From Pseudomonadota bacterium (lineage in GTDB: Bacteria > Pseudomonadota > Gammaproteobacteria > Steroidobacterales > Steroidobacteraceae), in NCBI GenBank assembly GCA_016713725.1, contig JADJOO010000003.1, forward strand, positions 1 through 64,000: a stretch of 64,000 nt of DNA. The letters run 5' to 3'. This document shows, one piece after another, positions 1 to 9,580 of this stretch. The notes under the pieces were generated by a model. It was given only the letters and a program-made list of their open reading frames with translations. It did no database searches and was not told where the DNA came from. The translations under genes and the position numbers were made by a program. Position 1 is the stretch's first letter. Every line of letters starts with the position of its first letter.

Positions 1-234
1 CCGCCGCCGCTGCAGGACCCAGGCATCGACCAGGCCGGGTGCTCGTTTCCGCACGATCCGCAGGTCGATGCTCGCGTGGGCCTCGCCGCTGCCCTGCTGG
101 CGCCGCCACCGAGTTTCGTGCTGTTCGTCTTCGCCGATGCAGCGGAATCAGCAGCGGAAAGCGTCGCCGTGATGCCTCCCGCTCCGGTCCCGGGCACATC
201 GCTCGCCGTCAGTTACTGCCGGTTCCTGAAATAG
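1..234 (+). CDS. C-terminal part of a small hypothetical protein (5' end outside window)
   Basis: An open frame runs from the first base to a TAG at 232-234, giving 77 residues. Codons end mostly in G or C, as in the real genes here, and no start is needed because the 5' end lies outside the window. The tail is alanine/proline rich and ends SYCRFLK. Small Ala/Pro-rich proteins of this type often precede copper/silver efflux clusters, and the TolC-family gene follows 51 bases later. No domain is recognised, so the function is unknown. A competing frame at 39-257 has a poor arginine-rich composition. Confidence 0.45.
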   Translation, partial: PPPLQDPGIDQAGCSFPHDPQVDARVGLAAALLAPPPSFVLFVFADAAESAAESVAVMPPAPVPGTSLAVSYCRFLK

Positions 235-285
235 CCCGCACTCCCGTCGTCGTCTGAACGCCTGCGGCTCGTCCGCGGGTGCGCT

Positions 286-1575
286 GTGACTATCCGGAGT
301 GCTTGCATGTTCCTTTCCCCCAATCGTTTCACGGGCGTCGTGGTGCTCGCGGTGGCGTTCGCCGCCGGTTTGTCGCCGTCGACGGCCGCAGACCTCACCC
401 TGGCCGAATCCGAGCGCATCGCCATCGACCGCGACGCGATGCTGCGCGAGATGCGTGCCCAGGGCGCGGCCATGCGAGAGCGCGCCGTCATGGACGGCGA
501 ACTGATGGATCCGCAATTGCGGGTCGGAGCGGTCAACGTGCCGGTCGATTCCTTCAGCCTCGAAGACGAGGACATGACGATGCTCGAGTTGGGTGTCGTG
601 CAGGAGTTCAAGCCGGGCCAGTCGCGACGGTTGTCGCGCCAGCAGATGCAGCAACTGGCGGCGGCCATGGACGCGACTGCGCTCGACCGCGAGCGGATCG
701 TGCGGCGCGAGGTGCGCAAGCTCTGGACGCAGCTCGCCTACGTGGGTGTGGCCAGAGCGCTGCTCGCCGACCAGACGAGCTGGGTCGAGCAGATGCGCCA
801 GTCCGCACGGGCGCGTTATGCATCGGGCGAGGGCAGGCAACTCGACGTGCTGCAGGCGGGACTCGATGTGGCGATGCTGCGCGAGCAGCAACTCGACCTC
901 GACCGTGACGACGCCATGTACCGCTCGCAGTTGTCATTCTGGCTGGGAGCCGAGGAAGCCGCTCGGGCGCAACCGACCGGGCTGTCGCCGCGCGCCGAGC
1001 TCAAACCTCTGGCGACCCTCGAGGCCCGGCTGGGCGAACACCCGGCGCAACTGGACTACATGCGACGCATCGATGCCGCCCGCACGGCAGCGGACGTGGC
1101 GCGCGAACTGCGCAAGCCCGCCTGGATGCTCGATGTCAGTTACGGCTTCCGCCAGGACATGCCCGACGGCATGTCCCGCCCCGACATGCTGAGTGCGATG
1201 GTCACCGTCGGCCTGCCGCTGTTCCGCGGCGACCGCCAGGATCGAGCGGTCAGCGCGGCCCGGCTCGAGGCACAGGGACTCGACGCAAGGCACGATGACC
1301 ACGACCGGGAAATGCGGGCAATGCTGGTCGAAGCGTGGAACACGGCCGAACGCACCGCCGAACTGGAGCGCTTCTACGAGTCGGACCTGTTACCGCTGGC
1401 CGAGCAATCGGTCACCGCTGCCCTGCTCGGCTGGCGCTCGAACCGCACCATGTTCGACGAAGTCGTCATGGCGCGCCGGCTGGCGCTCGAGGCGAAATTG
1501 AAACACCTGCGACTCGCTGCCGATCGCGCGCGGGCGCAGCACGACATCGATTATTTTGCAGGTGACGCACGATGA
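286..1575 (+). CDS. TolC family outer membrane efflux protein (CusC-like)
   Basis: Outer-membrane channel component of a three-part heavy-metal efflux pump, predicted to carry Cu(I)/Ag(I) out of the periplasm with the two genes downstream. The protein has 429 residues from the GTG at 286, or 422 from the ATG at 307, which begins a signal peptide that ends near SPSTAA. The rest is the long heptad-rich helical pattern typical of TolC proteins, including a glycine-containing turn (YASGEGRQLD) between helices. It is slightly shorter than E. coli CusC and has no lipobox cysteine, so it is probably not acylated. The last codons overlap the next start (ATGA at 1572), which implies translational coupling. 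The substrate is inferred from the neighbouring CusA-like pump. Confidence 0.85.
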   Translation: MTIRSACMFLSPNRFTGVVVLAVAFAAGLSPSTAADLTLAESERIAIDRDAMLREMRAQGAAMRERAVMDGELMDPQLRVGAVNVPVDSFSLEDEDMTMLELGVVQEFKPGQSRRLSRQQMQQLAAAMDATALDRERIVRREVRKLWTQLAYVGVARALLADQTSWVEQMRQSARARYASGEGRQLDVLQAGLDVAMLREQQLDLDRDDAMYRSQLSFWLGAEEAARAQPTGLSPRAELKPLATLEARLGEHPAQLDYMRRIDAARTAADVARELRKPAWMLDVSYGFRQDMPDGMSRPDMLSAMVTVGLPLFRGDRQDRAVSAARLEAQGLDARHDDHDREMRAMLVEAWNTAERTAELERFYESDLLPLAEQSVTAALLGWRSNRTMFDEVVMARRLALEAKLKHLRLAADRARAQHDIDYFAGDAR

Positions 1576-2861
1576 ACGTATTCCTGGGCCGCATGGCAGG
1601 CATCCTGCTGCTCGCACTCGTCCTCGCCGGTTGCTCGAAGGAGCAGCCGAGCGAGCCACTGTGCAACGCTGCCGACGACACGCTGCCGGAGCACGCGCTC
1701 AAGCATGCGATTGCGCAGTACCGCTGCCCGATGCACCCGGACATCGTCCGCGACGAGCCGGGCGTGTGCCCGATCTGTGGCATGACCCTGGTCAAGGTCG
1801 AGCCGGCAAGAGTCGAGGAGGGCACGGACCACGCGCCCGTCAACGCCGAAGTGCGGATCTCCCCGGCGGTGATGAACAACCTCGGCGTGCGCACGGAACC
1901 GGTCGTGCGCGGCAACCTCCCACGCGGCGGACAGACCGTCGGCTACGTGCAGTTCGACGAGCGCACGGTGCAGCAGGTGCGCCCGCGCGCCGAGGGTTGG
2001 GTCGAGGGACTGTCCGTGCGCGCGTTGGGCGAGACGGTGCAGGCAGGGCAACTGCTGTTCACGCTGTACTCGCCGATGCTCGAGAGCGTGCAGCAGGAAT
2101 ACCTCGATGCCATCGAGATCGGCAACCGCGACCTGATCGATGCTTCGCGCGACCGGCTGCGTGCGGTCGGCCTCGATGCCGGCACTGCGGCGCGGCTGTC
2201 GAAATCCGGTCGTGCCGCGGGCAGGATTCCATTCCATGCGCCGATCTCCGGTGTCGTCACCGAACTCGAAGCACGTGAAGGCGCAATGCTGACTCCTGCG
2301 ATGTCGGCGATGACGATCACCGAACTCGGCAGCCTGTGGGTAGTCGCCGAGGTACCCGAGTCGCAGTCGGCCTGGCTCCGGCAAGGTACGCATGCCGAGG
2401 TGAGCTTCCCGTCGCAACCCGGCGAGCCGATCCACGGTCGCGTCGAGTACGTGTATCCGGAACTCAACACGGAGACGCGCACCGTGCGAGCCCGCATCGT
2501 GCTCGATGCGCCGCCGCAGGATGTGCGGCCGAACATGCTGGCCACCGTGAGCCTGGTCGCGGCAGACGGGGCGGCCGTGCTGCACATTCCGCGCAGCGCA
2601 GTGATCCGCAATGGCGCGCGCGACCGGGTGGTCGTTGCGCTCGGTGACGGACGCTTCGCTTCGCGCAACGTCGTTGCGGGCGCCGAGAGCGGCGACCGCA
2701 TCACGATCCGCGAGGGCCTCCAGGAAGGCGACCGCGTCGTCGTGGCCGCGCAGTTCCTGCTCGATTCGGAGGCGAACCTGGGTGCGGGACTCGATCGGCT
2801 CGACGCCGGTTCGACTGCACCCGCGCCCGTGGCGCAGCCCGATCCGCACGCCGCGCACTGA
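1572..2861 (+). CDS. cusB: efflux RND transporter periplasmic adaptor, CusB-like, with N-terminal heavy-metal-binding domain
   Basis: Membrane-fusion protein joining the CusA-like pump to the outer-membrane channel. The N-terminus is a lipoprotein signal (LALVLAGCS; acylated Cys near residue 17). Residues about 50-75 form a heavy-metal-binding domain with the pattern YRCPMHP and CPICGM, a small Cys/Met/His fold often found at the front of CusB proteins. Barrel-sandwich, lipoyl-like and beta-barrel segments follow (PRAEGWVEGL, GVVTELEAREGAML, SLWVVAEVPE). The C-terminal tail contains HAAH. The 429-residue length fits the family. It overlaps the TolC gene by four bases and is followed nine bases later by the pump gene. 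Cu/Ag specificity is inferred from the CusA methionine triad. Confidence 0.92.
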   Translation: MNVFLGRMAGILLLALVLAGCSKEQPSEPLCNAADDTLPEHALKHAIAQYRCPMHPDIVRDEPGVCPICGMTLVKVEPARVEEGTDHAPVNAEVRISPAVMNNLGVRTEPVVRGNLPRGGQTVGYVQFDERTVQQVRPRAEGWVEGLSVRALGETVQAGQLLFTLYSPMLESVQQEYLDAIEIGNRDLIDASRDRLRAVGLDAGTAARLSKSGRAAGRIPFHAPISGVVTELEAREGAMLTPAMSAMTITELGSLWVVAEVPESQSAWLRQGTHAEVSFPSQPGEPIHGRVEYVYPELNTETRTVRARIVLDAPPQDVRPNMLATVSLVAADGAAVLHIPRSAVIRNGARDRVVVALGDGRFASRNVVAGAESGDRITIREGLQEGDRVVVAAQFLLDSEANLGAGLDRLDAGSTAPAPVAQPDPHAAH

Positions 2862-2870
2862 GTCAAGCTC

Positions 2871-5800
2871 ATGATCAACAGGATCATTCGTGCCTCGCTC
2901 GAGAACCGGGCGCTGGTGCTGCTGCTCACGGTCATGCTGACGGCCATCGGTGCGTACTCGGTGTTGCGCACTCCGGTCGACGCGCTGCCTGATCTCTCGG
3001 ACGTCCAGGTCATCGTGCGCACGCCTTATCCCGGCCAGGCGCCCCGCGTCGTCGAGGACCAGGTCACCTACCCGCTGACGACCGCATTACTCTCGGTGCC
3101 GGGCGCAACCACGGTGCGGGGCTATTCGCTCTACGGCGATTCGTTCGTCAACGTGCTGTTCGCCGATGGCACCGACCCGTACTGGGCGCGTTCACGTGTG
3201 CTCGAGTACCTGAGCCAGGCGGCTGCCCGCCTGCCCGAAGGTGTGCGCCCTGCGCTGGGGCCCGATGCCACGGGCGTTGGCTGGATCTACCAGTACGCGC
3301 TGATCGACCGCACGGGCGCCCACGACCTCGCGCAGCTGCGCAGCCTGCAGGACTGGTTCCTCAAGTTCGAGCTGCAGGCCCTCGATGGCGTCGCAGAGGT
3401 CGCGACGATCGGCGGCATGGTCAAGCAGTACCAGGTAGTCGTCGACCCGCTGCGCCTGCGCGGATACGGCATTCCGCTGATGATGGTCGAGAAAGCGATC
3501 CGCGAGGGCAACCAGGAGGTTGGCGGTTCGGTGGTGGAGATGGCCGAGGCCGAGTACATGGTGCGCGCCACGGGCTACGTCAAGAGCATCGGTGACCTCG
3601 AGCGCATCCCGGTCATGGCGACGAAGGGCGGCACGTCCGTGCTGCTGCGCGACGTGGCGGAGGTGCGGCTCGGACCCGAGATGCGCCGCGGCATTGGCGA
3701 ACTCGACGGCGAGGGCGAGGCCGTCGGTGGCGTGGTCGTGATGCGCAACGGTGACAACGCGCGCGACACGATCGCCCGGGTGAAGGCAAAGCTCGGTGAG
3801 CTGCGCGCAGGCCTGCCGGAAGGCGTGGAAATCGTCACGACGTACGACCGTTCCTCGTTGATCCAGCGCGCAGTCGATCACCTCAAGGGCAAGCTGCTCG
3901 TCGAATTCCTGGTCGTGGCGCTGGTCTGCATCGTGTTCCTGTTCCACGTGCGTTCGGGGCTGATCGTCGTGATCGTCACGCCGATCGCCGTGGCGTCGGC
4001 CTTCATCGTGATGAATGCGCAGGGCATCAACGCCAACATCATGTCGCTCGGCGGCATTGCGATCGCCATCGGCGAGCTGGCCGACGCCGCGATCGTGCTG
4101 ATCGAGAACGTGCACAAGAAGCTCGAGCACGAGCCGGACGAAGCCCGGCGCATGGAGGCGATCTACGCCGGTTGCCGCGAAGTCGGGCCGTCGCTGTTCT
4201 TCTCGCTGATGATCGTGGCGCTGTCGTTCCTGCCGGTGTTCACGCTGGAAGCCCAGGAAGGACGCATGTTCGCGCCGCTCGCTTACACCAAGACCTACGC
4301 GATGGTGGCGGCGTCGCTGCTCTCGATCACGCTGGTGCCGGTGCTGATCTGGTACCTGGTGCGGGGTCGCATCCGGCCGGAGAATGCCAATCCGGTGAAC
4401 CGCGTCGCGGCGGCTGCTTACCGGCCATTCCTCGAGTTCGCGTTGCGGCATCCGTGGGGCGTGACCGCGGCGGCCACGGTGCTGGTCCTCGCGACGCTGT
4501 GGCCCGCCTCGCGACTCGGCACGGAGTTCATGCCCGAGCTCGACGAGGGCGACCTGCTCTATATGCCGACGACGTTGCCCGGCCTCTCGACCGACGCCGC
4601 CCGCTCGCTGCTGCAGCAGACCGACCGGCTGATCAAGACGGTGCCGGAAGTCGAGCGCGTCTTCGGCAAGGCCGGTCGCGCGGAAAGCGCCACCGACCCC
4701 GCGCCGATCGAGATGTTCGAGACGACGGTCATGCTCAAGCCGCGCGACCAGTGGCGCCCCGGCATGACGCCAGGGAAACTCAAGGCCGAACTCGATGCGC
4801 TGGTGAAGTTTCCGGGCGTGTCGAACGCGTGGGGGTACCCGATCAAGACCCGCATCGACATGCTCGCGACGGGAATTCGCACGCCCGTGGGCATCAAGAT
4901 CATGGGCCCGGACCTCGCGACGATCCAGCAACTCGGCCAGCAGATCGAGACGATCGTGAAGGCCGTGCCGGGAACCACGTCCGTGTATGCCGAGCGGACG
5001 GCCACCGGGCGGTACGTCGACATCGACATCGACCGCGTGGCGGCCGGGCGCTACGGGCTCAACATAAAAGACGTGCAGGACATTGTCGGCAGCGCGGTGG
5101 GCGGCATGACGGTCAGCTACACCGTGGAAGGCCTCGAACGGTACCCGATCAACCTGCGCTATCCGCAGGAATTCCGCGATTCGCTCGAGAAACTACGGCA
5201 GTTGCCGATCGTCGCGCCCACCGGGGCGAACGTGACGCTGCAGGACGTCGCCCGGGTCGAGATCGCCGACGGCCCCGGCATGATCCGCAGCGAAGACGCA
5301 CGCCCATCGGGCTGGGTTTTCGTGGACATCCAGGACCGCGACCTCGGCGGCTACGTCAACGAGGCCAAGGCGCGTGTTGCGGACGAACTGTCCCTTCCCG
5401 CGGGCTACAGCCTCAGCTGGTCCGGGCAGTACGAGTACCTGCAGCGGGCGGCCGAGCGCCTGAAGCTCGTCGTGCCGCTCACGCTCGGCATCATCGTGCT
5501 GCTGCTCTACCTGAACTTCCGCAATGCGCGCGACGTCGGTTTGATCCTGTTCACCTTGCCGTTCGCACTCGTCGGCGGCATCTGGCTGCTTTATTTCCTC
5601 GGCTACGATCTCTCGATTGCGGCGGTCGTGGGCTTCATCGCCCTGGCGGGTGTCGCGGCGGAAACCGGCGTGGTGATGGTCATGTATCTCGAGCACTCGT
5701 GGGCCGAACGCCGTGCACGCGCCGCCGCCGAGAACCGTGCACCCACGCGGCGCGAGTTGCGCGAGGCGATCGTCGACGGTGCGCTGTTGCGTTTGCGACC

Positions 5801-5999
5801 GAAGCTGATGACCGTGATCACGATCATCGTCGGCCTGCTGCCCATCATGTGGGGATCGGGCACCGGTGCGGCCATCATGCGACGCATCGCGGCGCCGATG
5901 GTCGGCGGCATGGTGTCGGCCACGGTGCTGACGCTGGTCATCATTCCGTCGCTGTACCTGCTGTTGAACGGCTGGCAGCTGCGGGAGGAGCCGGCCTGA
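2871..5999 (+). CDS. cusA: CusA/CzcA family heavy metal efflux RND transporter, copper/silver type
   Basis: Inner-membrane proton-driven RND pump, 1042 residues, the usual length. TM4 carries GELADAAIVLIENVHKKLE near residue 400, the signature of the CusA-type heavy-metal subgroup with its proton-relay Asp residues. The three methionines that bind Cu(I)/Ag(I) in E. coli CusA (M573, M623, M672) have counterparts in the same contexts at M565 (LYMPTTLPG), M615 (PIEMFETT) and M664 (RIDMLATG), with spacings of 50 and 49 residues exactly as in CusA. This supports monovalent copper/silver rather than Co/Zn/Cd as substrate. It is the last gene of the coupled TolC-CusB-CusA operon; a P-type ATPase follows after 152 bases. 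Confidence 0.95.
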   Translation: MINRIIRASLENRALVLLLTVMLTAIGAYSVLRTPVDALPDLSDVQVIVRTPYPGQAPRVVEDQVTYPLTTALLSVPGATTVRGYSLYGDSFVNVLFADGTDPYWARSRVLEYLSQAAARLPEGVRPALGPDATGVGWIYQYALIDRTGAHDLAQLRSLQDWFLKFELQALDGVAEVATIGGMVKQYQVVVDPLRLRGYGIPLMMVEKAIREGNQEVGGSVVEMAEAEYMVRATGYVKSIGDLERIPVMATKGGTSVLLRDVAEVRLGPEMRRGIGELDGEGEAVGGVVVMRNGDNARDTIARVKAKLGELRAGLPEGVEIVTTYDRSSLIQRAVDHLKGKLLVEFLVVALVCIVFLFHVRSGLIVVIVTPIAVASAFIVMNAQGINANIMSLGGIAIAIGELADAAIVLIENVHKKLEHEPDEARRMEAIYAGCREVGPSLFFSLMIVALSFLPVFTLEAQEGRMFAPLAYTKTYAMVAASLLSITLVPVLIWYLVRGRIRPENANPVNRVAAAAYRPFLEFALRHPWGVTAAATVLVLATLWPASRLGTEFMPELDEGDLLYMPTTLPGLSTDAARSLLQQTDRLIKTVPEVERVFGKAGRAESATDPAPIEMFETTVMLKPRDQWRPGMTPGKLKAELDALVKFPGVSNAWGYPIKTRIDMLATGIRTPVGIKIMGPDLATIQQLGQQIETIVKAVPGTTSVYAERTATGRYVDIDIDRVAAGRYGLNIKDVQDIVGSAVGGMTVSYTVEGLERYPINLRYPQEFRDSLEKLRQLPIVAPTGANVTLQDVARVEIADGPGMIRSEDARPSGWVFVDIQDRDLGGYVNEAKARVADELSLPAGYSLSWSGQYEYLQRAAERLKLVVPLTLGIIVLLLYLNFRNARDVGLILFTLPFALVGGIWLLYFLGYDLSIAAVVGFIALAGVAAETGVVMVMYLEHSWAERRARAAAENRAPTRRELREAIVDGALLRLRPKLMTVITIIVGLLPIMWGSGTGAAIMRRIAAPMVGGMVSATVLTLVIIPSLYLLLNGWQLREEPA

Positions 6000-6139
6000 C
6001 GGCGGGGGGCTTCACAGGGTTTCAGAACCGTTCAGGGCAAGTGACGCAAAGGAGGAAGGCGAAGGGCAGCAAATCACCCCTCATTCGCCTGGTTGGCCTG
6101 GAGGCGACGGATTCGGAACCGCTAGCGTCCTGGAGTGAC

Positions 6140-6145
6140 TAAAAT
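6140..6145 (+). promoter_or_regulatory. putative -10 element placing transcription at the ATPase start codon
   Basis: TAAAAT lies exactly six bases upstream of the ATG at 6152, and no Shine-Dalgarno sequence precedes that ATG. This spacing puts the expected transcription start on the A of the start codon, suggesting a leaderless mRNA. No convincing -35 box or MerR/CueR-type dyad was found in the 152-base gap after cusA, which otherwise holds nothing recognisable. Confidence 0.4.
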
Positions 6146-6151
6146 GGGCCG

Positions 6152-8440
6152 ATGGATTCCCCATCTGGCCATCCGGTCGGTCACGACTGTTGCGGCAAGT
6201 CTGCCCCCGCGCCGGGGGCCACGATCGTTGCGGTCGCCGAGATTCCCGCTGCCCAGCCGACCTGTTGTCATGCCGCTGACGGCGGCGCAATCGACATGCC
6301 GGCAGCCGCCCGCGTCCCGGCGCCTGGTGAAGTGCTCTACGTCTGCCCGATGTGCCCGGGGGTCGAGAGTCCCGTCCCGGGCGCCTGTCCCAGATGTGGC
6401 ATGGCGCTCGAGCGCGCCGTGCCGGTGGCAACGACTGAGGACGATCCGGAACTGGTCGACATGCGGCGGCGGTTCGGATGGGCGGTCGCATTCACCGTGC
6501 CGCTCATGGCGTTGGCGATGGGCGGCATGCTCGATGGGTTGCCGCGTGCGCTGACCGGCCTGACCAGCGGCTGGCTGCAGTTTGCATTGGCTACGCCGGT
6601 CGTCCTCTGGTGCGGGGCGCCGCTGCTGCAGCGCGGCTGGAATTCACTGCGCTCTCGCAGCTTCAACATGTTCACGCTGATCGCGCTCGGCGTCGCAGTG
6701 GCGTACGGTTTCAGCGCGCTGGCAGTGATCTTCCCGCAGGTCGTGCCGCATGCTTTTCGCCATGGCGAGTCGACGGGCCTGTACTTCGAATCGGCGGCGA
6801 TGATCGTAACGCTCGTGCTGCTCGGCCAGGTGCTCGAGCTGCGCGCGCGGCAGAAGACGGGGACCGCGCTACGGTCCCTGCTCGACCTCGTGCCGCGCAA
6901 GGCACACCGGATCGAGCCCGACGGGCTGGAAGCGGAAGTCGAGCTCGCACACGTGCATGCCGGCGATACGCTGCGCGTGCGGCCGGGCGAAAAAATTCCC
7001 GTCGATGGCACGGTGCTCGAAGGCGCAGGCGCGGTCGATGAATCCATGCTTACCGGTGAATCGATCCCCGTCGACAAGGCGCCAGGCGATGCCTTGATCG
7101 GCGGCACCGTCAACGGCGGGGGTGCCTTCGTCATGCGCGCCGACCGGGTCGGCGGCGCGACGATGCTGGCGCAGATCGTGCAGACCGTCGCCGATGCGCA
7201 GCGCAGTCGTGCACCCGTGCAGGCGCTGGCCGATCGTGTGTCGTCGTGGTTCGTGCCAGCCGTGATCGCGGTCGCCGTCCTCGCTGCAATCGTCTGGCTG
7301 AGCGTCGGACCGGAGCCGCGGCTCGCGTATGCGCTCGTCGTCGCGGTGAGTACCCTCATCATTGCGTGTCCATGCGCGCTGGGGCTCGCGACTCCCATGT
7401 CCATGACGGTCGCGATGGGCCGAGGTGCCCAGGCCGGTGTGCTGTTCCGTAATGCGGACGCCCTCGAGCGGCTCGAGCACGTCGACACGCTCGTCTTCGA
7501 CAAGACGGGCACGCTGACGCATGGCCGGCCCGAGGTCGTGACCGTGCTGCCCGTCGATGGCGTGCCCGAAAACGAGCTGATCCGGTTCGCCGCGAGCCTC
7601 GAGCAGGCGAGTGAACACCCGCTGGGCCAGGCGATCGTGCGCCATGCGCTCGGGCGTGGCCTGCGCCTGGGCCGCAGCTACGGTTTCGAGGCGTTTCCTG
7701 GCGCGGGCGCCGTGGGCGTGGTGCAGTTGCGCAAGGTGCTGGTCGGCACCGAGGCTCTGCTGCAGTCGGAGCGCATCGATCCCGGTTCGCTGGTGACCGA
7801 GGCCAGCCACCTGCGCGAGCACGGGCAGACCGTCGTGTTCGTCGCGGTCGATGGCCACCCGATCGGGCTGATCTCGCTCGCAGACCCGCTCAAGGCAGAG
7901 GCGTGGGACGCGGTCAAGTCCCTGCAGGACCTCGGCCTGCGGGTCGTGCTCGTCTCGGGCGATCACGTGACTTCGGCGCGGGCGATCGCCGGGCAGGCCG
8001 GCATCACGGATTTCCATGGCAGTGTCGATCCGGCCGGCAAGGCGGAAATGGTGCAGCAACTGCGGGCCGAGGGCCGCGTGGTGGCGATGGCAGGCGACGG
8101 CATCAATGATGCGCCGGCACTCGCGGTTGCGGACGCCGGCATCGCGATGGGCGCCGGCACTGACGTGGCCAAGCAGACGGCAGGCGTCGTGCTGGTGAGC
8201 AACGACCTGCGAGGCCTGGTCCGTGCGTTCCGACTCAGCGGCAGGACGATGAGCAACGTGCGCCAGAACCTCTGGTTCGCGTTCGGCTACAACGCACTCG
8301 GCGTGCCGCTTGCGGCCGGTGTGCTGTACCCGGTCTTTGGCTGGTTGCTGTCACCCTGGATCGCTGCGGCCGCGATGTCGTTGAGTTCGGTCAGCGTCAT
8401 TTCGAACGCGCTGCGTCTGCGCCGGACGAAGCTCGACTGA
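6152..8440 (+). CDS. heavy metal translocating P-type ATPase (copper exporter) with N-terminal metal-binding zinc-ribbon-like domain
   Basis: P1B-type ATPase of 762 residues that should pump cytoplasmic Cu(I) into the periplasm, upstream of the Cus pump in the export route. The metal-passage motif CPC is at residues 406-408 ([12 protein letters not shown]), the phosphorylated aspartate is D450 (DKTGTLT), and the hinge motif [11 protein letters not shown] lies near residue 650. There is no classic HMA domain at the N-terminus. Residues 63-88 instead form a heavy-metal-binding domain like that of the CusB protein, but with CPMCPG in place of the usual CPMHP, followed by CPRCGM. Two extra cysteine pairs, HDCC and TCCH, lie before it. 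It is separately promoted rather than overlapping cusA. Confidence 0.94.
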   Translation: MDSPSGHPVGHDCCGKSAPAPGATIVAVAEIPAAQPTCCHAADGGAIDMPAAARVPAPGEVLYVCPMCPGVESPVPGACPRCGMALERAVPVATTEDDPELVDMRRRFGWAVAFTVPLMALAMGGMLDGLPRALTGLTSGWLQFALATPVVLWCGAPLLQRGWNSLRSRSFNMFTLIALGVAVAYGFSALAVIFPQVVPHAFRHGESTGLYFESAAMIVTLVLLGQVLELRARQKTGTALRSLLDLVPRKAHRIEPDGLEAEVELAHVHAGDTLRVRPGEKIPVDGTVLEGAGAVDESMLTGESIPVDKAPGDALIGGTVNGGGAFVMRADRVGGATMLAQIVQTVADAQRSRAPVQALADRVSSWFVPAVIAVAVLAAIVWLSVGPEPRLAYALVVAVSTLIIACPCALGLATPMSMTVAMGRGAQAGVLFRNADALERLEHVDTLVFDKTGTLTHGRPEVVTVLPVDGVPENELIRFAASLEQASEHPLGQAIVRHALGRGLRLGRSYGFEAFPGAGAVGVVQLRKVLVGTEALLQSERIDPGSLVTEASHLREHGQTVVFVAVDGHPIGLISLADPLKAEAWDAVKSLQDLGLRVVLVSGDHVTSARAIAGQAGITDFHGSVDPAGKAEMVQQLRAEGRVVAMAGDGINDAPALAVADAGIAMGAGTDVAKQTAGVVLVSNDLRGLVRAFRLSGRTMSNVRQNLWFAFGYNALGVPLAAGVLYPVFGWLLSPWIAAAAMSLSSVSVISNALRLRRTKLD

Positions 8441-8444
8441 CGGC

Positions 8445-8458
8445 GTTTGCTACCATCG
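8445..8458 (+). promoter_or_regulatory. extended -10 promoter of aguA (leaderless)
   Basis: The 14-mer GTTTGCTACCATCG contains an extended -10 (TGC-TACCAT, hexamer 8451-8456) that ends six bases before the ATG at 8463. The same 14-mer occurs upstream of the patatin gene at 42835-42848. No -35 box or Shine-Dalgarno sequence is apparent, so aguA is probably transcribed from its own start codon. Confidence 0.45.
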
Positions 8459-8462
8459 ACGC

Positions 8463-9572
8463 ATGAGCAAGTCCCTGGATTCCAACCCGCGCCGCGACGG
8501 CTACCGCATGCCCGGCGAGTTCGAGCCGCACTCGGGCTGCTGGCTGCTGTGGCCCGAGCGTCCCGACAACTGGCGGCTCGGCGCCAAGCCCGCGCAACAG
8601 GCGTTCTTGAAGCTCGCGACTGCCATCGCGGGCAGCGAACCCGTGACCGTCGGCGTCTCCGCGTCGCAGTACGCGAATGCACGTCGACTGCTGCCATCGC
8701 AGGTGCGCGTCGTCGAACTCTCGAGCAATGATGCATGGATGCGCGACGTCGGGCCGACGTTCGTCGTCAACGATCGCGGCGGCATCCGCGGCGTCGACTG
8801 GCAGTTCAACGCGTGGGGTGGCCTGCAGGGCGGCCTCTATTTCCCCTGGGACCGTGACGATGCGGTGGCGCAGAAAGTCACCGAGATCGAAGGCTGCGAC
8901 CGCTATCGTGCGCCATTCATCCTGGAAGGCGGCTCGATCCACGTGGACGGGCAGGGCACGGTGATCACGACCGAGGAATGCCTGCTCAATCCCAATCGCA
9001 ACCCGGGTCTCGGCCGCGCGCAGATCGAGACGCAGCTCAAGCGGTACCTGAACGTGGAAGCCGTCGTCTGGCTGGGCAAGGGCGTGCTGCACGACGAGAC
9101 CGATGGCCACGTCGACAACCTGTGCGCCTACGTGCGCCCGGCCGAGGTCGTGTTGACGTGGACCAACGACCGCAACGATCCGCAGTACGAAATTTCACGC
9201 GATGCCTACGAGCGGCTGAAAGATGCGCGTGATGCGCGTGGCCGTCGCTTCAAGGTGCACAAGCTGCAGCAGCCGGGTCCGCTGCACATGACTACGGAGG
9301 AGGCCGCGGGCGTCGATGCCGCTGAAGGTTCGCAGCCGCGCGCAGCAGGTGGTCGCATGGCGGCGTCGTACGTCAATTTCTACATCGGCAATCGCCGCAT
9401 CGTCGCGCCGTTGCTGGACCCGCGCCGCGACCGGGACGCCCTCCGCAAGCTGCAGGACCTGTTCCCGAAGCGCGAGGTCGTCGGCGTGCCCGGGCGCGAG
9501 ATCCTGCTCGGCGGTGGCAACGTCCACTGCGTCACGCAACAGGTGCCGCTCGCCCGGGATCGTCGCCGCTGA
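8463..9572 (+). CDS. aguA: agmatine deiminase
   Basis: Cytoplasmic enzyme hydrolysing agmatine to N-carbamoylputrescine and ammonia, in the arginine-to-putrescine route. The 369-residue length is normal. The guanidine-modifying (amidinotransferase/PAD) fold motifs are present: [17 protein letters not shown] near the N-terminus, [21 protein letters not shown], the catalytic [10 protein letters not shown] block (H210-H216) and the nucleophile C356 in [11 protein letters not shown] near the C-terminus. The next step, N-carbamoylputrescine amidase (aguB), often adjoins this gene but is absent here; instead a polyphosphate phosphotransferase follows after eight bases, so the pair may be co-transcribed. 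The start is set by the -10 box six bases upstream and by family alignment. Confidence 0.95.
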   Translation: MSKSLDSNPRRDGYRMPGEFEPHSGCWLLWPERPDNWRLGAKPAQQAFLKLATAIAGSEPVTVGVSASQYANARRLLPSQVRVVELSSNDAWMRDVGPTFVVNDRGGIRGVDWQFNAWGGLQGGLYFPWDRDDAVAQKVTEIEGCDRYRAPFILEGGSIHVDGQGTVITTEECLLNPNRNPGLGRAQIETQLKRYLNVEAVVWLGKGVLHDETDGHVDNLCAYVRPAEVVLTWTNDRNDPQYEISRDAYERLKDARDARGRRFKVHKLQQPGPLHMTTEEAAGVDAAEGSQPRAAGGRMAASYVNFYIGNRRIVAPLLDPRRDRDALRKLQDLFPKREVVGVPGREILLGGGNVHCVTQQVPLARDRRR

Positions 9573-9580
9573 GGCGTGCC

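Noticed and set aside
3192..4931. A 579-codon minus-strand frame opposite cusA
   Set aside because: Antisense of a strongly conserved RND pump; no domain, start signal or codon bias of its own.
6000..6151. CueR/MerR-type operator before the copper ATPase
   Set aside because: No dyad with the 19-20-base promoter spacing characteristic of MerR-family control could be found in the gap.
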